64,000 bases of DNA. Origin: Rhodothermus marinus (GTDB taxonomy: Bacteria; Bacteroidota; Rhodothermia; Rhodothermales; Rhodothermaceae). The notes beneath the pieces were generated by a model that saw only the letters and a program-made list of their open reading frames with translations, made no database searches and was not told where the DNA came from. The stretch spans positions 3,021,890 to 3,085,889 of the forward strand of contig NZ_AP019797.1 of assembly GCF_009936275.1 (NCBI RefSeq), in the 5' to 3' direction. Both the position numbers and the translations under genes were made by a program. Positions 1 through 8,889 of this stretch are shown piece by piece. Numbering within the stretch: the first letter of the stretch is position 1; every line of letters begins with the position of its first letter.

Positions 1-99
1 CCCCTCTACATCCAGCTGGCCCCGGGCCTGCACGTGCTGCTGAAGACCGGGGATGGCGAAGCGCCAGCACGCGGACGCGCTTCGAGCGCCGCACGCTAA
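1..99 (+). CDS. C-terminal tail of an unidentified protein (5' end outside window)
   Basis: An open frame runs from base 1 to a TAA at 97-99 and encodes about 32 residues, beginning PLYIQLAPGLHVLLKTGDGE and ending in an Ala/Arg-rich tail. Its stop overlaps the stop of the leftward hydrolase gene by a few bases, a convergent arrangement that recurs in this window. Too little is visible to name a family. The frame could be fortuitous, but its codon use matches the surrounding genes. Confidence 0.35.
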   Translation, partial: PLYIQLAPGLHVLLKTGDGEAPARGRASSAAR

Positions 100-1025
100 T
101 CCTCGGGTGCGAAAAGAAACCGGCGCACCTGCGCGACAAAGGCTTCCGCCTGCTCCAGCACCAGCAGGTGTCCGGCTTCGGGGAGCATCACGCCCTGAGC
201 ATTCGGCAAGCGTTCCAGCGCCAGCCGGAGCATATCGGCCGGAGTTTCGGCGGGGCGGAAGAAGCGATTGGGGATGAGCAGGTCGTTTTCGCCGAAAACC
301 ACCAGCACCGGGTGTTGCACCTGCGGCAGGTGTTCGAAAACCGGCTCGTCCAGCATGCCGGCCACAGCCCGGGCGTTGGCTTCGGCGTAGGCGCGGAAAT
401 CCGGACGCTCCTGGATCTGCGCACGCTGGGTCAGCAACCATCCGAACCGATCCGAATTCCAGCGGGCAAAATTGCGCCGGACATTCTGCTCGTAAAGCGC
501 CGCCGGCATCGAAGCAATGGCTTCGGCCGTAAACAGCGCTTTCAGTTGAGCAGCGGCTTCCGGCGTGAAGGTTTCGATTCCGGCCGGCGCAGCCAGCACC
601 AGCCGCCGGATGCGATTCGGATGCCGAAGGGCCATCATCAGCGCGACCTGTCCCCCCATCGACAGCCCCACCACATCCACCTGCGCCAGTTCCAGCATGT
701 CCAGCCAGGCCACCAGCACGTCGGCGTAGAACGAGGGCGTGGCCGGAACGCCATCCTTGTCCGAAAGCCCAAAACCCGGCAAATCCGGCGCCAGCACACG
801 CGCCTGCGTGGCAAGGCGGGGGATGATTTCCCGCCAGACCGACAGGTTCGTTCCCAGTCCGTGCACGAGCACGACCGGAGGGCCGGGGGTTCGGCTGTCG
901 TGGTACACCACTCGGTAGTTGCGCACCACGGCGGTATCGAGCCTGTCGGGATAGCCCACAAGCGGCTGGGCCACCGCACCGGTTGCCAGAAGCAGCATCA
1001 TTGCCAGCAGTCCAATCTTTTTCAT
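96..1025 (-). CDS. Secreted α/β-hydrolase fold enzyme
   Basis: A 309-residue serine hydrolase of the α/β fold, substrate unknown. Residues 1-19 (MKKIGLLAMMLLLATGAVAQ) form a signal peptide, so the enzyme is probably periplasmic or lipid-attached. The oxyanion-loop motif HGLG, the nucleophile elbow GLSMGG, the acid in FGENDLLI and the histidine in EAGHLL give a complete Ser-Asp-His triad. Its ATG overlaps the TGA of the upstream acyl-CoA ligase (ATGA), so it is the last gene of a six-gene leftward operon. Next to a CoA ligase and a TonB receptor, an esterase acting on an imported ester or lactone is plausible; that is inference. Confidence 0.85.
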   Translation of the reverse strand: MKKIGLLAMMLLLATGAVAQPLVGYPDRLDTAVVRNYRVVYHDSRTPGPPVVLVHGLGTNLSVWREIIPRLATQARVLAPDLPGFGLSDKDGVPATPSFYADVLVAWLDMLELAQVDVVGLSMGGQVALMMALRHPNRIRRLVLAAPAGIETFTPEAAAQLKALFTAEAIASMPAALYEQNVRRNFARWNSDRFGWLLTQRAQIQERPDFRAYAEANARAVAGMLDEPVFEHLPQVQHPVLVVFGENDLLIPNRFFRPAETPADMLRLALERLPNAQGVMLPEAGHLLVLEQAEAFVAQVRRFLFAPED

Positions 1026-2539
1026 CAGGAGATAAGTTTATGTGACCGTTCGCGAAGCGCCTGTTTGTCGCATTTGCCGGTGGGCCCAAGCGGCAGCGCC
1101 TCCAGAAAAAACACATGGCGGGGCACCTTGTAGCCGGCCAGCTGCGAGCGGCAGTAGCGTTGCACCGCCTCGGCCGTAAGCGTTCGCCCGGGCTTCGGCA
1201 CGACAAAGGCCGCGCCGGTCTCGCCCCATTTCGGATCGGGCACCCCTACCACGGCCGCGTCGGCCACGTCCGGGTGCGCCCGGAGTACGACCTCGATTTC
1301 GGCAGGATAGACGTTTTCGCCACCGCTGATGTACATGTCTTTTTTCCGACCCACCACATAGAAATAGCCTTCCGCGTCTCGCCGCACCAGATCTCCCGTA
1401 TGGAACCAGCCCTCCGCATCGATGGCCTCCGCCGTCGCTTCGGGCCGTTGCCAGTAGCCGGGCGTCACCACCGGTCCCCGCATCAGCAGCTCACCCACCT
1501 CATCGACCCCCACCTCCCGTCCCGTCTCATCGACGATCTGCGCCTCGACGTAAAAATTGGGAAAGCCAATCGAGCCGATCTTGCGAAGGGCATCGTCTTC
1601 GGGAAGCGAGAAGCAGTTGACCCCCACCTCCGTCATGCCAAATCCCTGACGGATAGGAACGCCTTTCTGGTGCCACCGCCGAATAAGGGGCTCCGGCATA
1701 GCCTCACCGCCCACGATGGCGTAGCGAATCGTCCGGAACGATGTCTGTTCAAAGCGCGGATGATCGGCCAGCATCCGGAGCATGGTAGGCACGCCCCAGA
1801 GAATGGTCACGCCCGCCTCGTCACATAGACGAAGAATCTGTTCCGGATCGAAGCGGTCGAGCAGATACGTATGGCCGCCCTTGAACAGAAACGGCGTCAG
1901 GAGCACGTTCCAGCCGCCCGTGTGGTAGAAGGGCGCCGCGTTGAACGAAACATCCCGGCTGGTCAGGTCCAGCCGGTGGATTGTGTTGAACGCATTCCAG
2001 GCGATCATGCCGTGCGTGATCAGGGCCCCCTTGGGCCGCCCCGTCGTGCCCGACGTGTACAGGATCATGAGCGGATCGTCCAGCGCGATCGCCGGACGGC
2101 TTTTCAGCGTGGCGCCGGAGCGGGCAAACGTCCGGATCGTCTCCAGCGGCAGTAATGCCACCGCGCCCAATCGCTGGACCACCCCGGTGTAGGGCGCGTC
2201 ATAGACCAGCAGGGCGGGAGCGCTGTCGGATACCTGGTAGGCCAGCTCCGGCGCGGCCAGCCGGTAGTTCAGCGGCACCAGGATCCATCCCGCCTTCTGG
2301 CAGGCTACGAACAGCAGCACGTGCTCCGGCCGATTTTCGGCCAGGATCGCAATGCGATCCCCTTTCTGCAGGCCAAAGCGCGCGGCCAGCACGGCGGCCA
2401 GCGCCTCGCCCTCGGCATGCAGCTGCGCAAATGTCCAGCAGGTGCCCTCCGGCACCCAGGTGAGCGCGGGTCGATCCGGCCAGTAGCACGCGTTGCGCGC
2501 CAGCCAGTCGGTGCGAATGAACGGTTGTCTTTTCATCAT
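1025..2539 (-). CDS. Acyl-CoA synthetase (AMP-dependent ligase, FACL type)
   Basis: ANL-superfamily ligase of 504 residues that should activate a carboxylic acid to its CoA thioester through an acyl-adenylate. The AMP-binding P-loop YTSGTTGRPK is at residues 161-170. The A8 hinge region GRKKDMYISGGENVYP and the C-terminal catalytic lysine in PTGKCDK are present, so the enzyme looks complete. The chosen ATG at 2537-2539 is followed by a second ATG and overlaps the symporter stop; the frame stays open further upstream but reads antisense-type sequence inside the symporter gene. The downstream hydrolase overlaps by 4 bases. Chain length and substrate cannot be read from the sequence. Confidence 0.88.
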   Translation of the reverse strand: MMKRQPFIRTDWLARNACYWPDRPALTWVPEGTCWTFAQLHAEGEALAAVLAARFGLQKGDRIAILAENRPEHVLLFVACQKAGWILVPLNYRLAAPELAYQVSDSAPALLVYDAPYTGVVQRLGAVALLPLETIRTFARSGATLKSRPAIALDDPLMILYTSGTTGRPKGALITHGMIAWNAFNTIHRLDLTSRDVSFNAAPFYHTGGWNVLLTPFLFKGGHTYLLDRFDPEQILRLCDEAGVTILWGVPTMLRMLADHPRFEQTSFRTIRYAIVGGEAMPEPLIRRWHQKGVPIRQGFGMTEVGVNCFSLPEDDALRKIGSIGFPNFYVEAQIVDETGREVGVDEVGELLMRGPVVTPGYWQRPEATAEAIDAEGWFHTGDLVRRDAEGYFYVVGRKKDMYISGGENVYPAEIEVVLRAHPDVADAAVVGVPDPKWGETGAAFVVPKPGRTLTAEAVQRYCRSQLAGYKVPRHVFFLEALPLGPTGKCDKQALRERSHKLIS

Positions 2540-4008
2540 GCCGGTTGTCCGGTTCGCTGCGGCATCCAGCGGCCAAGGAGCGCCACCATGGTCGAGAGCA
2601 ACACCGCCCAGGTGGCGGGCACGGCCGGGTTGTTCCAGTAAGGCCCGATCTGGCCGTAGTAGATGCCGAAGTGGACGAGAAGCGCGGTCAGCGCCGCCGC
2701 AACCACGACCCGGGGCCGGAGCGAAACGCCCAGCACGCCCATGAGCACCGGGGCGAAGGTGGCGGCAAACAGGCCGTAGACGCCGTTCTGCGCCAGGATC
2801 GCAACCGAAAGCGCCGGCGTGAGCTGATCGTAGCCGAGCACGAAAAGTACGGGCGCCAGCGCCACCAGCGTGAGTTTGCCCAGTCGGAGCGCCCGCTGTT
2901 CGGCCACTTCGGGCGCCACCCCCCTGCGCAGCGCCCACGATCGGTACAGATCGTTGCCCACGATGGCGGCCACCGCGACCAGCAGCCCCTCCAGCGTCGA
3001 GTAGCCGGCCGCCAGCAGCCCGATCGTGATCAGGCCCCGCACGACCGGTCCAAAACGTTCCACCAGATAGGTCGGGATCACTGCGTCGGCCACCAGTCCG
3101 GCCTCCGGCATGAGCAGCCGGGCGTAGAGTCCGGTCAACAGCACCGAGAAAAACACGAACGCCACGCCGAAACCCACCAGCAGATAGCGTCCCACGTCGG
3201 CCTCCGAACGCAGGTAAAGCGCCTTCGAAAGCAGGTGCGGCTGGGTGATGACGGCCACGCCGACCACAAAATTGGCCACGAACACCTCGAACGGGCTGCG
3301 AAACAGCAGGCTCTCGGGATTGACCGGACGTGCCAGGTTCGGATCGATGGCCGCCAGCCGCTGCAGCAGGCCCGACAGTCCGCCCTCCCAGTAGGAAAGT
3401 CCAGATCCGATCAGCAACACGGCCACGACCAGCATGATCAGCGCCTGCGCCGTGTTCGTCAGCGTGTGGGCGCCCGCTCCGCCCAGCAGCAGGTATCCCA
3501 TCGGGATGGCGATCGTCAACACCAGCGCGGCGATCAGACCGATTCCCAGCACGCTGGCCAGCACGCGGGCCAGTCCCACCACGATCAGCACCATGAAGGT
3601 GATGAGCAGCAGACTCAGCACTGCGTAGAGCACGCCCAGACGGCGGTCGCCATAGCGCGCCGCGATCCACTGGGGCAGTGTCAGTGCTGCATAGCGATCG
3701 CCCAGCTGCCGGAAGCGCCGACTCAGCAGCACCAGCCCCACCAGAATCCCCAGCGGCGTAGCGAGTCCGTAGCCCAGATAACCGGCCCAGCCATAGAGAT
3801 AGACCAGACCGGGATTGATCACGAACGTGGCCGCACTGGTCAGGTTGGCCGCCAGCGAAAGGCCCACCAGCACCGGACTGACCGTGCGGCTCCCCACGGA
3901 GAAGCCCGCCAGTCCACGCGCTCCCCGCATCCCCAGCAGGGCCGCACCGCCTACCAGCAGCAGGTAAGCCAGAAAAAAGCCCCAGCCGATCGCCTGCTCC
4001 GAAAGCAT
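2536..4008 (-). CDS. Sodium:solute symporter (SSS family)
   Basis: A 490-residue polytopic membrane protein with about 13 hydrophobic segments and the SSS pattern (GGAALLGMRGARGLAGFSVG near the N-terminus; SAATFVINPG in TM2). It should import a small solute, probably an organic acid, with Na+. I chose the ATG at 4008 because a purine-rich GGAAAAG lies about 7 bases upstream; an upstream in-frame start at 4038 would overlap the preceding gene. It lies between a KAS III-like gene and an acyl-CoA ligase, which suggests uptake followed by CoA activation of the same acid. Confidence 0.85.
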   Translation of the reverse strand: MLSEQAIGWGFFLAYLLLVGGAALLGMRGARGLAGFSVGSRTVSPVLVGLSLAANLTSAATFVINPGLVYLYGWAGYLGYGLATPLGILVGLVLLSRRFRQLGDRYAALTLPQWIAARYGDRRLGVLYAVLSLLLITFMVLIVVGLARVLASVLGIGLIAALVLTIAIPMGYLLLGGAGAHTLTNTAQALIMLVVAVLLIGSGLSYWEGGLSGLLQRLAAIDPNLARPVNPESLLFRSPFEVFVANFVVGVAVITQPHLLSKALYLRSEADVGRYLLVGFGVAFVFFSVLLTGLYARLLMPEAGLVADAVIPTYLVERFGPVVRGLITIGLLAAGYSTLEGLLVAVAAIVGNDLYRSWALRRGVAPEVAEQRALRLGKLTLVALAPVLFVLGYDQLTPALSVAILAQNGVYGLFAATFAPVLMGVLGVSLRPRVVVAAALTALLVHFGIYYGQIGPYWNNPAVPATWAVLLSTMVALLGRWMPQRTGQPA

Positions 4009-4019
4009 GGTCTTTTCCG

Positions 4020-4994
4020 TCAGGTGTCGTAGGCCCACCGTAGCGCCATGGCCGCCAGGGCCGCCCCTCCCCCCGAGGCGATTAGATAGACCAGATCCCC
4101 CCGCCGCAATCGATGCGCCCGGACTGCGTCGGCCAGCACCATGGGAATACAGGCGCTGCCCGTGTAGCCATAGCGATCCATCACGTAGTGCGTGCGCGAC
4201 TCGGGGAGCCCCAGCGCCGCCAGCGTCTCCCGGATGCTGAGCACGTTGATCTGGGTAAAGAACAGGTGGTCCACCTCCTCGGGGTGCACGCCCAGCTCTT
4301 TCGAGAGCCAGCGCACCAGGCGCGTCCAGTGCTCGACGTTGTAGGTCTTCGGAAATTTCTTGCGAAAGGCCAGCACCTGGGGCTCATGCGGGCAACAGGC
4401 TCCGCCCGTGTAGATGCCCATGTAGTCGTAGTACTGTCCTTCCGCTTCCAGCCGCGTCAGCAGAATGCCGGGTTCCTCGTCGTCGGCTGGAGCCAGTACC
4501 ACGGCCCCCGCTCCGTCGGCAAACAGTGTGGCGATATTGCGCTGCGAAAAGTCCAGAAACCGGCTCATCAAGTACCCTCCGGCGACCAGAACCGGACCGC
4601 TGCCGCCCTCCACGAACCGTCGGCCGACCTCCAGCGCCGTTACGAAGCCGGCGCAGGCCGCGTTGACGTCGAACGTGCCGGCACGACGGGCCCCCAGTTT
4701 GTGCTGCACGACGGTGGCCGTGGCCGGCGACAGGTAGTCCGGCGTGTCGGTGGCCACGATGATGAGCGCCAGATCCTGCGGCGTCATGCCGGCCTCGGCC
4801 AGGGCGGCCCGGGCCGCCTCCACCACCAGATCCGACGTGGTCTGCCCATCCTCGGCGTAGCGCCGCTCCCGAATGTTGCGCTGCGTGCGCAGAAAGCTAT
4901 CGACGTCCTCGCCGTAGTACTCGTTGAAGTAGGCGTTCGTCACCACACGCGGCGGTGCGTACAGGCCCGTTCCGATGATCTGTGCGCGTGCCAT
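4020..4994 (-). CDS. KAS III (FabH)-like thiolase-fold enzyme lacking His and Asn catalytic residues
   Basis: A 324-residue thiolase-superfamily protein of KAS III length and architecture. The nucleophilic cysteine is present (NAACAGF, C114). The usual His motif (PHQAN in FabH) reads FTQIN, with Thr247 at the His position, and the Asn motif (YGNTSAAS) reads YGYTGSAC, with Tyr277 at the Asn position. It therefore keeps the acyl-Cys nucleophile but not the decarboxylation pair, which argues against ordinary malonyl-ACP condensation. An acyltransferase, thiolase-like or CoA-transfer role is more likely, as in KAS III relatives of secondary metabolism. It is cotranscribed with a FabG-like reductase 3 bases upstream. 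Confidence 0.8.
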   Translation of the reverse strand: MARAQIIGTGLYAPPRVVTNAYFNEYYGEDVDSFLRTQRNIRERRYAEDGQTTSDLVVEAARAALAEAGMTPQDLALIIVATDTPDYLSPATATVVQHKLGARRAGTFDVNAACAGFVTALEVGRRFVEGGSGPVLVAGGYLMSRFLDFSQRNIATLFADGAGAVVLAPADDEEPGILLTRLEAEGQYYDYMGIYTGGACCPHEPQVLAFRKKFPKTYNVEHWTRLVRWLSKELGVHPEEVDHLFFTQINVLSIRETLAALGLPESRTHYVMDRYGYTGSACIPMVLADAVRAHRLRRGDLVYLIASGGGAALAAMALRWAYDT

Positions 4995-4997
4995 GGG

Positions 4998-5741
4998 TCA
5001 CAGGGTTAGTCCACCATCCACGTTGAGCACCGCGCCCGTGATGAACGACGCCTCGTCCGAGGCCAGAAACAGGTAGGCGCGGGCCACTTCCTCGGGACGC
5101 CCCATGCGCCCGAGTGGCGTGCGAGAGCGTACCATTTCAAGCACCTTTTCGGGTATGCGTTGCGTCATGTCGGTCTCAATGAAGCCGGGCGCCACGGCGT
5201 TGACCCGGATGCCATGTCGCCCCAGCTCCCGCGCCCAGGTCTTCGTCATCCCGATCACACCCGCTTTCGTGGCCACGTAGTTCGTCTGACCGAAATTGCC
5301 CGCGTGTGCCACCACGGACGAAGCGTTCAGAATGCAGCCGCCGCCCTGCGCTTCCATGTAGGGCAACACCGCCTTCGTGCACAGAAAGACGCCCGTCAGG
5401 TTGACCTCCAGCACGGCCTGGAACTGCTCCAGCGTCATCTTGCGCAGCGTGGCATCCCACGTGATGCCCGCGTTGTTGACCAGAATGTCGATGCGGCCGA
5501 AGTGCTCGGTGGCCTTCCCGGCCATTTGCTCGACCTGTTCGGGTCGGGTTACGTCGACCGACAGGGCCAGTACACGGGCGCCCTCGGCCCGTAACGCGGC
5601 CGCAAGGTCCTCTGCCGCCTCGCCGTCCCGATCGGCCACCATGACGGCCGCGCCCTCTCGGGCGAACAGCGTCGCGGTGGCCCGACCGATCCCGCGGGCA
5701 CCCCCCGTCACGATGGCAACTTTTCCGTTCAGTCTTCCCAT
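4998..5741 (-). CDS. Short-chain dehydrogenase/reductase, FabG-like
   Basis: A 247-residue classical SDR. It has the NAD(P)-binding TGGARGIG at residues 12-19, the NNAG motif near residue 89, Asn114, a serine in NASSVV near 141, and the YVATK catalytic pair Tyr155/Lys159. The C-terminal region and length match 3-oxoacyl-ACP or acetoacetyl-CoA reductases. It starts 2 bases after the TonB receptor stop and is followed at once by the KAS III-like gene. The pair could reduce a 3-oxoacyl thioester or act on an imported alcohol or ketone. A housekeeping FabG role is less likely in this operon. Confidence 0.87.
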   Translation of the reverse strand: MGRLNGKVAIVTGGARGIGRATATLFAREGAAVMVADRDGEAAEDLAAALRAEGARVLALSVDVTRPEQVEQMAGKATEHFGRIDILVNNAGITWDATLRKMTLEQFQAVLEVNLTGVFLCTKAVLPYMEAQGGGCILNASSVVAHAGNFGQTNYVATKAGVIGMTKTWARELGRHGIRVNAVAPGFIETDMTQRIPEKVLEMVRSRTPLGRMGRPEEVARAYLFLASDEASFITGAVLNVDGGLTL

Positions 5742-5743
5742 GA

Positions 5744-8179
5744 TCAGTACCGCAATCCAGCAAGGTGATAGGTGATGCCAAACCAGATAAAGCGACCCCG
5801 GACGGGGGCACCCAGCACGTCGTAGCCCTCGTTGTCCAGCAGGTTCGAGATGCTCAGCGTCAGATCCAGCCCAATCCGGGGCACCTGGTAGCCCAGCGTC
5901 AGATCCAGTACGGTGCGCGCCGGCACCTTGCCGTCGTGCCCGGGCAACATGGTCTCGCTGTTCCAGTAACCCGAAACGAACCGGTAGGCGCTCTGGTAAC
6001 GCGCGCTCAGGCTCGCAAAATATCCCTGCAGCCCCACGTTGCGCACGGTCACGTTACCCTTCAGCTTGGTCTCGGGTACGTTGAGCGGCAATTCGCTCTG
6101 CCCGGCCGTCTCCGTGAAGCTGCGCAGCGAAATCAACGACACACTGCCCGAAAGCGTCACGTAAGGCGACGGATACAGCGTCAACCCGGCATCCAGCCCG
6201 GCCACCTCCGCTCGACCAAAATTCAGGTAGGTCAGCAGGCCGTTGAACAGCGCGTCCGAAGCGGGGGCGCGCACCGGTGTGGTTCCGTCGGCCTCGTAGG
6301 CAATCGTCGTGAAACCGTCGGCGACCAGCGTCAGCGGGCTGATGAAGTTGCGATACCAGGAGTAGTAGCCCACCACGTCCACGAACGCCCGCGTCCCGAA
6401 AGCGCCCTTGTAGCCCAGCTCCAGCGCATCCACCTGCTCCGGCTCCAGCCCCTCCACCCGACTGACCACCTGTCCGCTCGCATCTTTGACCACGTAGCCG
6501 TCCCGGTTGCCAAAGGCGTTGACGTAGTAGCCGGTCAGGATGTCGAAGCGGCGGATGGGAATGAACAGATAGTTTTCCAGGATGGTGGGACTCTTGAACG
6601 CCCGGTTGTAGCCAAAGCGCACGTTATGGCCGGGCAGGACCGTATAGACCAGCGCCGCCTTCGGGCTGAACTGCGTACTGTAGTTCGTGTGGCGATCGAT
6701 GCGGGCCGCCGTCACCAGTCGCAACCGATCGGGGAGCAGACGCAGATCGAGCTGGGCATAGCCGCCTACTTCGGTCGCGCTCAGGTCTTCGCCGCCTGCA
6801 TCGGCCAGAAACGTGCCGTCGGAGTCCGGCAGGTAACGGCGCACCTGCACGCCGGCCACCACACGGCCCTGCAGGAACGGCAATGATTGCCGGTACTGCA
6901 CTTCGCCATCGAGCAGCGCCCCGCGATCCACGAACTTACTGGCTTCTCGAAGCGCTCCCAGATCAACCTGCTCCAGCGGCACCCCCGCCGCTACCTGGGC
7001 GGCCGCCGCCTGCACGACGGCATTGAGCTGGTACGTTCGGCCCGCGTCGTTCTTCGTACGCGTAAACTGGGCGTACCAGTTGGGATGGCTGACTTCGACC
7101 GTCTGATACTGCACTTCCCAACCCCGGATGTGATTGCGGCCGTTGTTGGTCAGCCCGAAGTTGTCGTTGCTCGAATAGCCGGCACCAGCCTTTGCCTGCC
7201 ATGGCCCCAGCCGGTAGTAAAGAAATCCTTCCAGCTTGGCCGATCGGATAGAATAGCCTCCGAGGTCGCGCAGCACATCGCCTTCAAAAATGGTAGTGCC
7301 ATAGTTATGCAGGCCTTCTTCGCGGCTTGGTTCGAAGTCGTCGGCTTCCAGATACTGCCCGGTAACTTTCCACCCCCAGGATCCGACCGTACCGGCGGCC
7401 CGCCCTGTGATGTCGATCAGCGACCGCTCGCCGGTACGTGCCGCCAGCGACAGGCCCGATTCGTCCCAGGGATCTTTGGTGATGACGTTCACCACACCGG
7501 TATGGGCATTGGGGCCGTAGAGCGCCGAAGCCGGTCCGACGACCACTTCAATCGCCTTCACGTCCAGCGGAGCCGTCGGCAGAAAGTTGCCCTGGGGGAG
7601 TCCGGTGCCGGGCAGCTGGGCCACCCGGCCGTCGGTCATCGCAAGCATGCGCGTGTTGAACTGGCTGTTGAATCCACGCGCCGAAATGCCCTGCGCATTG
7701 ATACCGGCATCCACGAAGTCGATGCCCTTCAGGCCGGCCAGCGCCGAGAGAAAGGTGCCGCCTCCTGTACGGGTCAGGTCGGCCGCGGTAATCGTTTCGA
7801 TGGTCACCGGCGCCTCGAGCAGCTTTTCGGTCTGGCGCGTACCGGTCACCACCACGGCCTCGGCTTCGAACAGGGCGGGCGCCAGCGTCAACGTCAATCG
7901 CATCGGCGCCGTGTCCACCTGCACAACCTGCGTGCGCGTCTGGTACCCCACGAATGACACCTGCAACGTATAGCGCCCGGGGGATACCGGCCCCAGCCGA
8001 AACGCACCGTCCACGTCGGTGGTCGTGCCCTGGCCGGTTTCCACGAGCACGACGTTGGCGCCGGGCAACGCCGCTCCGCTGGTCGCCTCCTGCACCTGTC
8101 CCTCAATCCAGACCGATTGTGCTAGAGCAAAAGGGCTTCCGAGCCAGCCCAGCAGACAGAACCAGAGCAGCCGTTTCAT
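5744..8179 (-). CDS. TonB-dependent outer-membrane receptor with CarboxypepD-like N-terminal domain
   Basis: An 811-residue outer-membrane receptor. Residues 1-20 are a signal peptide ending ALAQ. About residues 25-105 form a CarboxypepD_reg-like β-sandwich (TSGAALPGANVVLVETGQGT). The plug domain follows (about 110-235, with VVGPASALYGPNA), then a β-barrel rich in aromatic strand ends that closes with FGITYHLAGLRY. It heads the operon with the reductase, KAS III-like, symporter, ligase and hydrolase genes. A 20-bp dyad shared with the regulator promoter lies 53 bases upstream of its ATG. The ligand is unknown; the neighbours point to a carboxylate, ester or lipid-like compound. Confidence 0.9.
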   Translation of the reverse strand: MKRLLWFCLLGWLGSPFALAQSVWIEGQVQEATSGAALPGANVVLVETGQGTTTDVDGAFRLGPVSPGRYTLQVSFVGYQTRTQVVQVDTAPMRLTLTLAPALFEAEAVVVTGTRQTEKLLEAPVTIETITAADLTRTGGGTFLSALAGLKGIDFVDAGINAQGISARGFNSQFNTRMLAMTDGRVAQLPGTGLPQGNFLPTAPLDVKAIEVVVGPASALYGPNAHTGVVNVITKDPWDESGLSLAARTGERSLIDITGRAAGTVGSWGWKVTGQYLEADDFEPSREEGLHNYGTTIFEGDVLRDLGGYSIRSAKLEGFLYYRLGPWQAKAGAGYSSNDNFGLTNNGRNHIRGWEVQYQTVEVSHPNWYAQFTRTKNDAGRTYQLNAVVQAAAAQVAAGVPLEQVDLGALREASKFVDRGALLDGEVQYRQSLPFLQGRVVAGVQVRRYLPDSDGTFLADAGGEDLSATEVGGYAQLDLRLLPDRLRLVTAARIDRHTNYSTQFSPKAALVYTVLPGHNVRFGYNRAFKSPTILENYLFIPIRRFDILTGYYVNAFGNRDGYVVKDASGQVVSRVEGLEPEQVDALELGYKGAFGTRAFVDVVGYYSWYRNFISPLTLVADGFTTIAYEADGTTPVRAPASDALFNGLLTYLNFGRAEVAGLDAGLTLYPSPYVTLSGSVSLISLRSFTETAGQSELPLNVPETKLKGNVTVRNVGLQGYFASLSARYQSAYRFVSGYWNSETMLPGHDGKVPARTVLDLTLGYQVPRIGLDLTLSISNLLDNEGYDVLGAPVRGRFIWFGITYHLAGLRY

Positions 8180-8231
8180 GACCGCCTCCCAGTTTTGTGA
8201 GTGTATGACAAAGAAATCTTATCGTAGGCAA

Positions 8232-8251
8232 CGTTTGAAATTTTTCAAACG
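8232..8251. promoter_or_regulatory. Probable operator of the GbsR-like regulator (receptor operon side)
   Basis: Inverted repeat CGTTTGAAA-tt-TTTCAAACG with perfect 9-bp arms, 53-72 bases upstream of the TonB-receptor ATG. The same 20 bases with one change occur at 8798-8817, just upstream of the regulator gene. Sharing between the regulator promoter and the operon promoter is what supports the operator call. Confidence 0.7.
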
Positions 8252-8273
8252 AACAATCCAGAAAAAAACCCGA

Positions 8274-8780
8274 TCAATTCACCGAGGCGTTGGCGGCTTC
8301 CATTTGTGCCCGGACCCGCTCCCATTCCTTCGTAAAGTTCTCGTAGAACTGCTCCATCAGCCGGTAGAAAGCCTGCATATGGCGCAGTCGCTCGATGGCC
8401 GCCTGATGGGCTGGATCTCCGCTGGCCTCCATCTCCCAGAGAAACTGCTCGGCCGTGCGCCGATTTTTGCGCACCGTTGCCAGGTTGAACTTGAAGTTGT
8501 TCAAAAACAGATCGGGGTGCGCCACGTAGTAGTCGCGACGGTTTTCCGGACCGTTGACCTTGCGCACCAGCCCGATGCTCGCCAGCTCCCGGATCGTGCT
8601 TGAAATGGGCCCTTTCGACCGGTTGAGCAACGTGGCAATATCATCCAGCGAAAGCGGCTCCGGCTGCGTCAGGAGCAATCCCACGATCAATCCCTTCAGC
8701 CGCGAAAGGCCGTAGCCTTCGTAGATATTTCCGAACTCTTCCACCAGATCGCGCTGCAGCGGCGTCAGGCCCCGTCCCAT
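8274..8780 (-). CDS. GbsR/MarR-like winged-helix transcriptional regulator
   Basis: A 168-residue DNA-binding protein. The N-terminal half has a winged-helix pattern (SLDDIATLLNRSKGPISSTI, the recognition-helix region, then LVRKVNGPENRRDYY as the wing). The C-terminal half is helical and likely dimerises. The layout and length match the GbsR group of MarR-like regulators, which often control uptake operons. It has its own promoter region with the dyad at 8798-8817, and a second dyad lies between it and the receptor gene. Autoregulation plus control of the downstream operon is therefore likely. The effector cannot be predicted. Confidence 0.8.
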   Translation of the reverse strand: MGRGLTPLQRDLVEEFGNIYEGYGLSRLKGLIVGLLLTQPEPLSLDDIATLLNRSKGPISSTIRELASIGLVRKVNGPENRRDYYVAHPDLFLNNFKFNLATVRKNRRTAEQFLWEMEASGDPAHQAAIERLRHMQAFYRLMEQFYENFTKEWERVRAQMEAANASVN

Positions 8781-8797
8781 AGCATCAATTTTCCTTT

Positions 8798-8817
8798 CGT
8801 TTCAAATTTTTCAAACG
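8798..8817. promoter_or_regulatory. Probable autoregulatory operator of the GbsR-like regulator
   Basis: CGTTTCAAATTTTTCAAACG, 18-37 bases upstream of the regulator ATG at 8780. It differs from the 8232-8251 site at one base. That change breaks one pair of the dyad, which might make this a weaker site. Confidence 0.65.
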
Positions 8818-8889
8818 GAAGATAAAGAAAGCCCTTTCGTGTGTCAAGTCCTCATGAATAAAACCTGACCGGTGCCATCAGATCTGGAA

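Noticed and set aside
2537-3670. N-terminal extension of the acyl-CoA ligase frame into the symporter gene
   Set aside because: Gly/Arg-rich out-of-frame reading of the symporter; the ligase family starts at the ATG at 2539.
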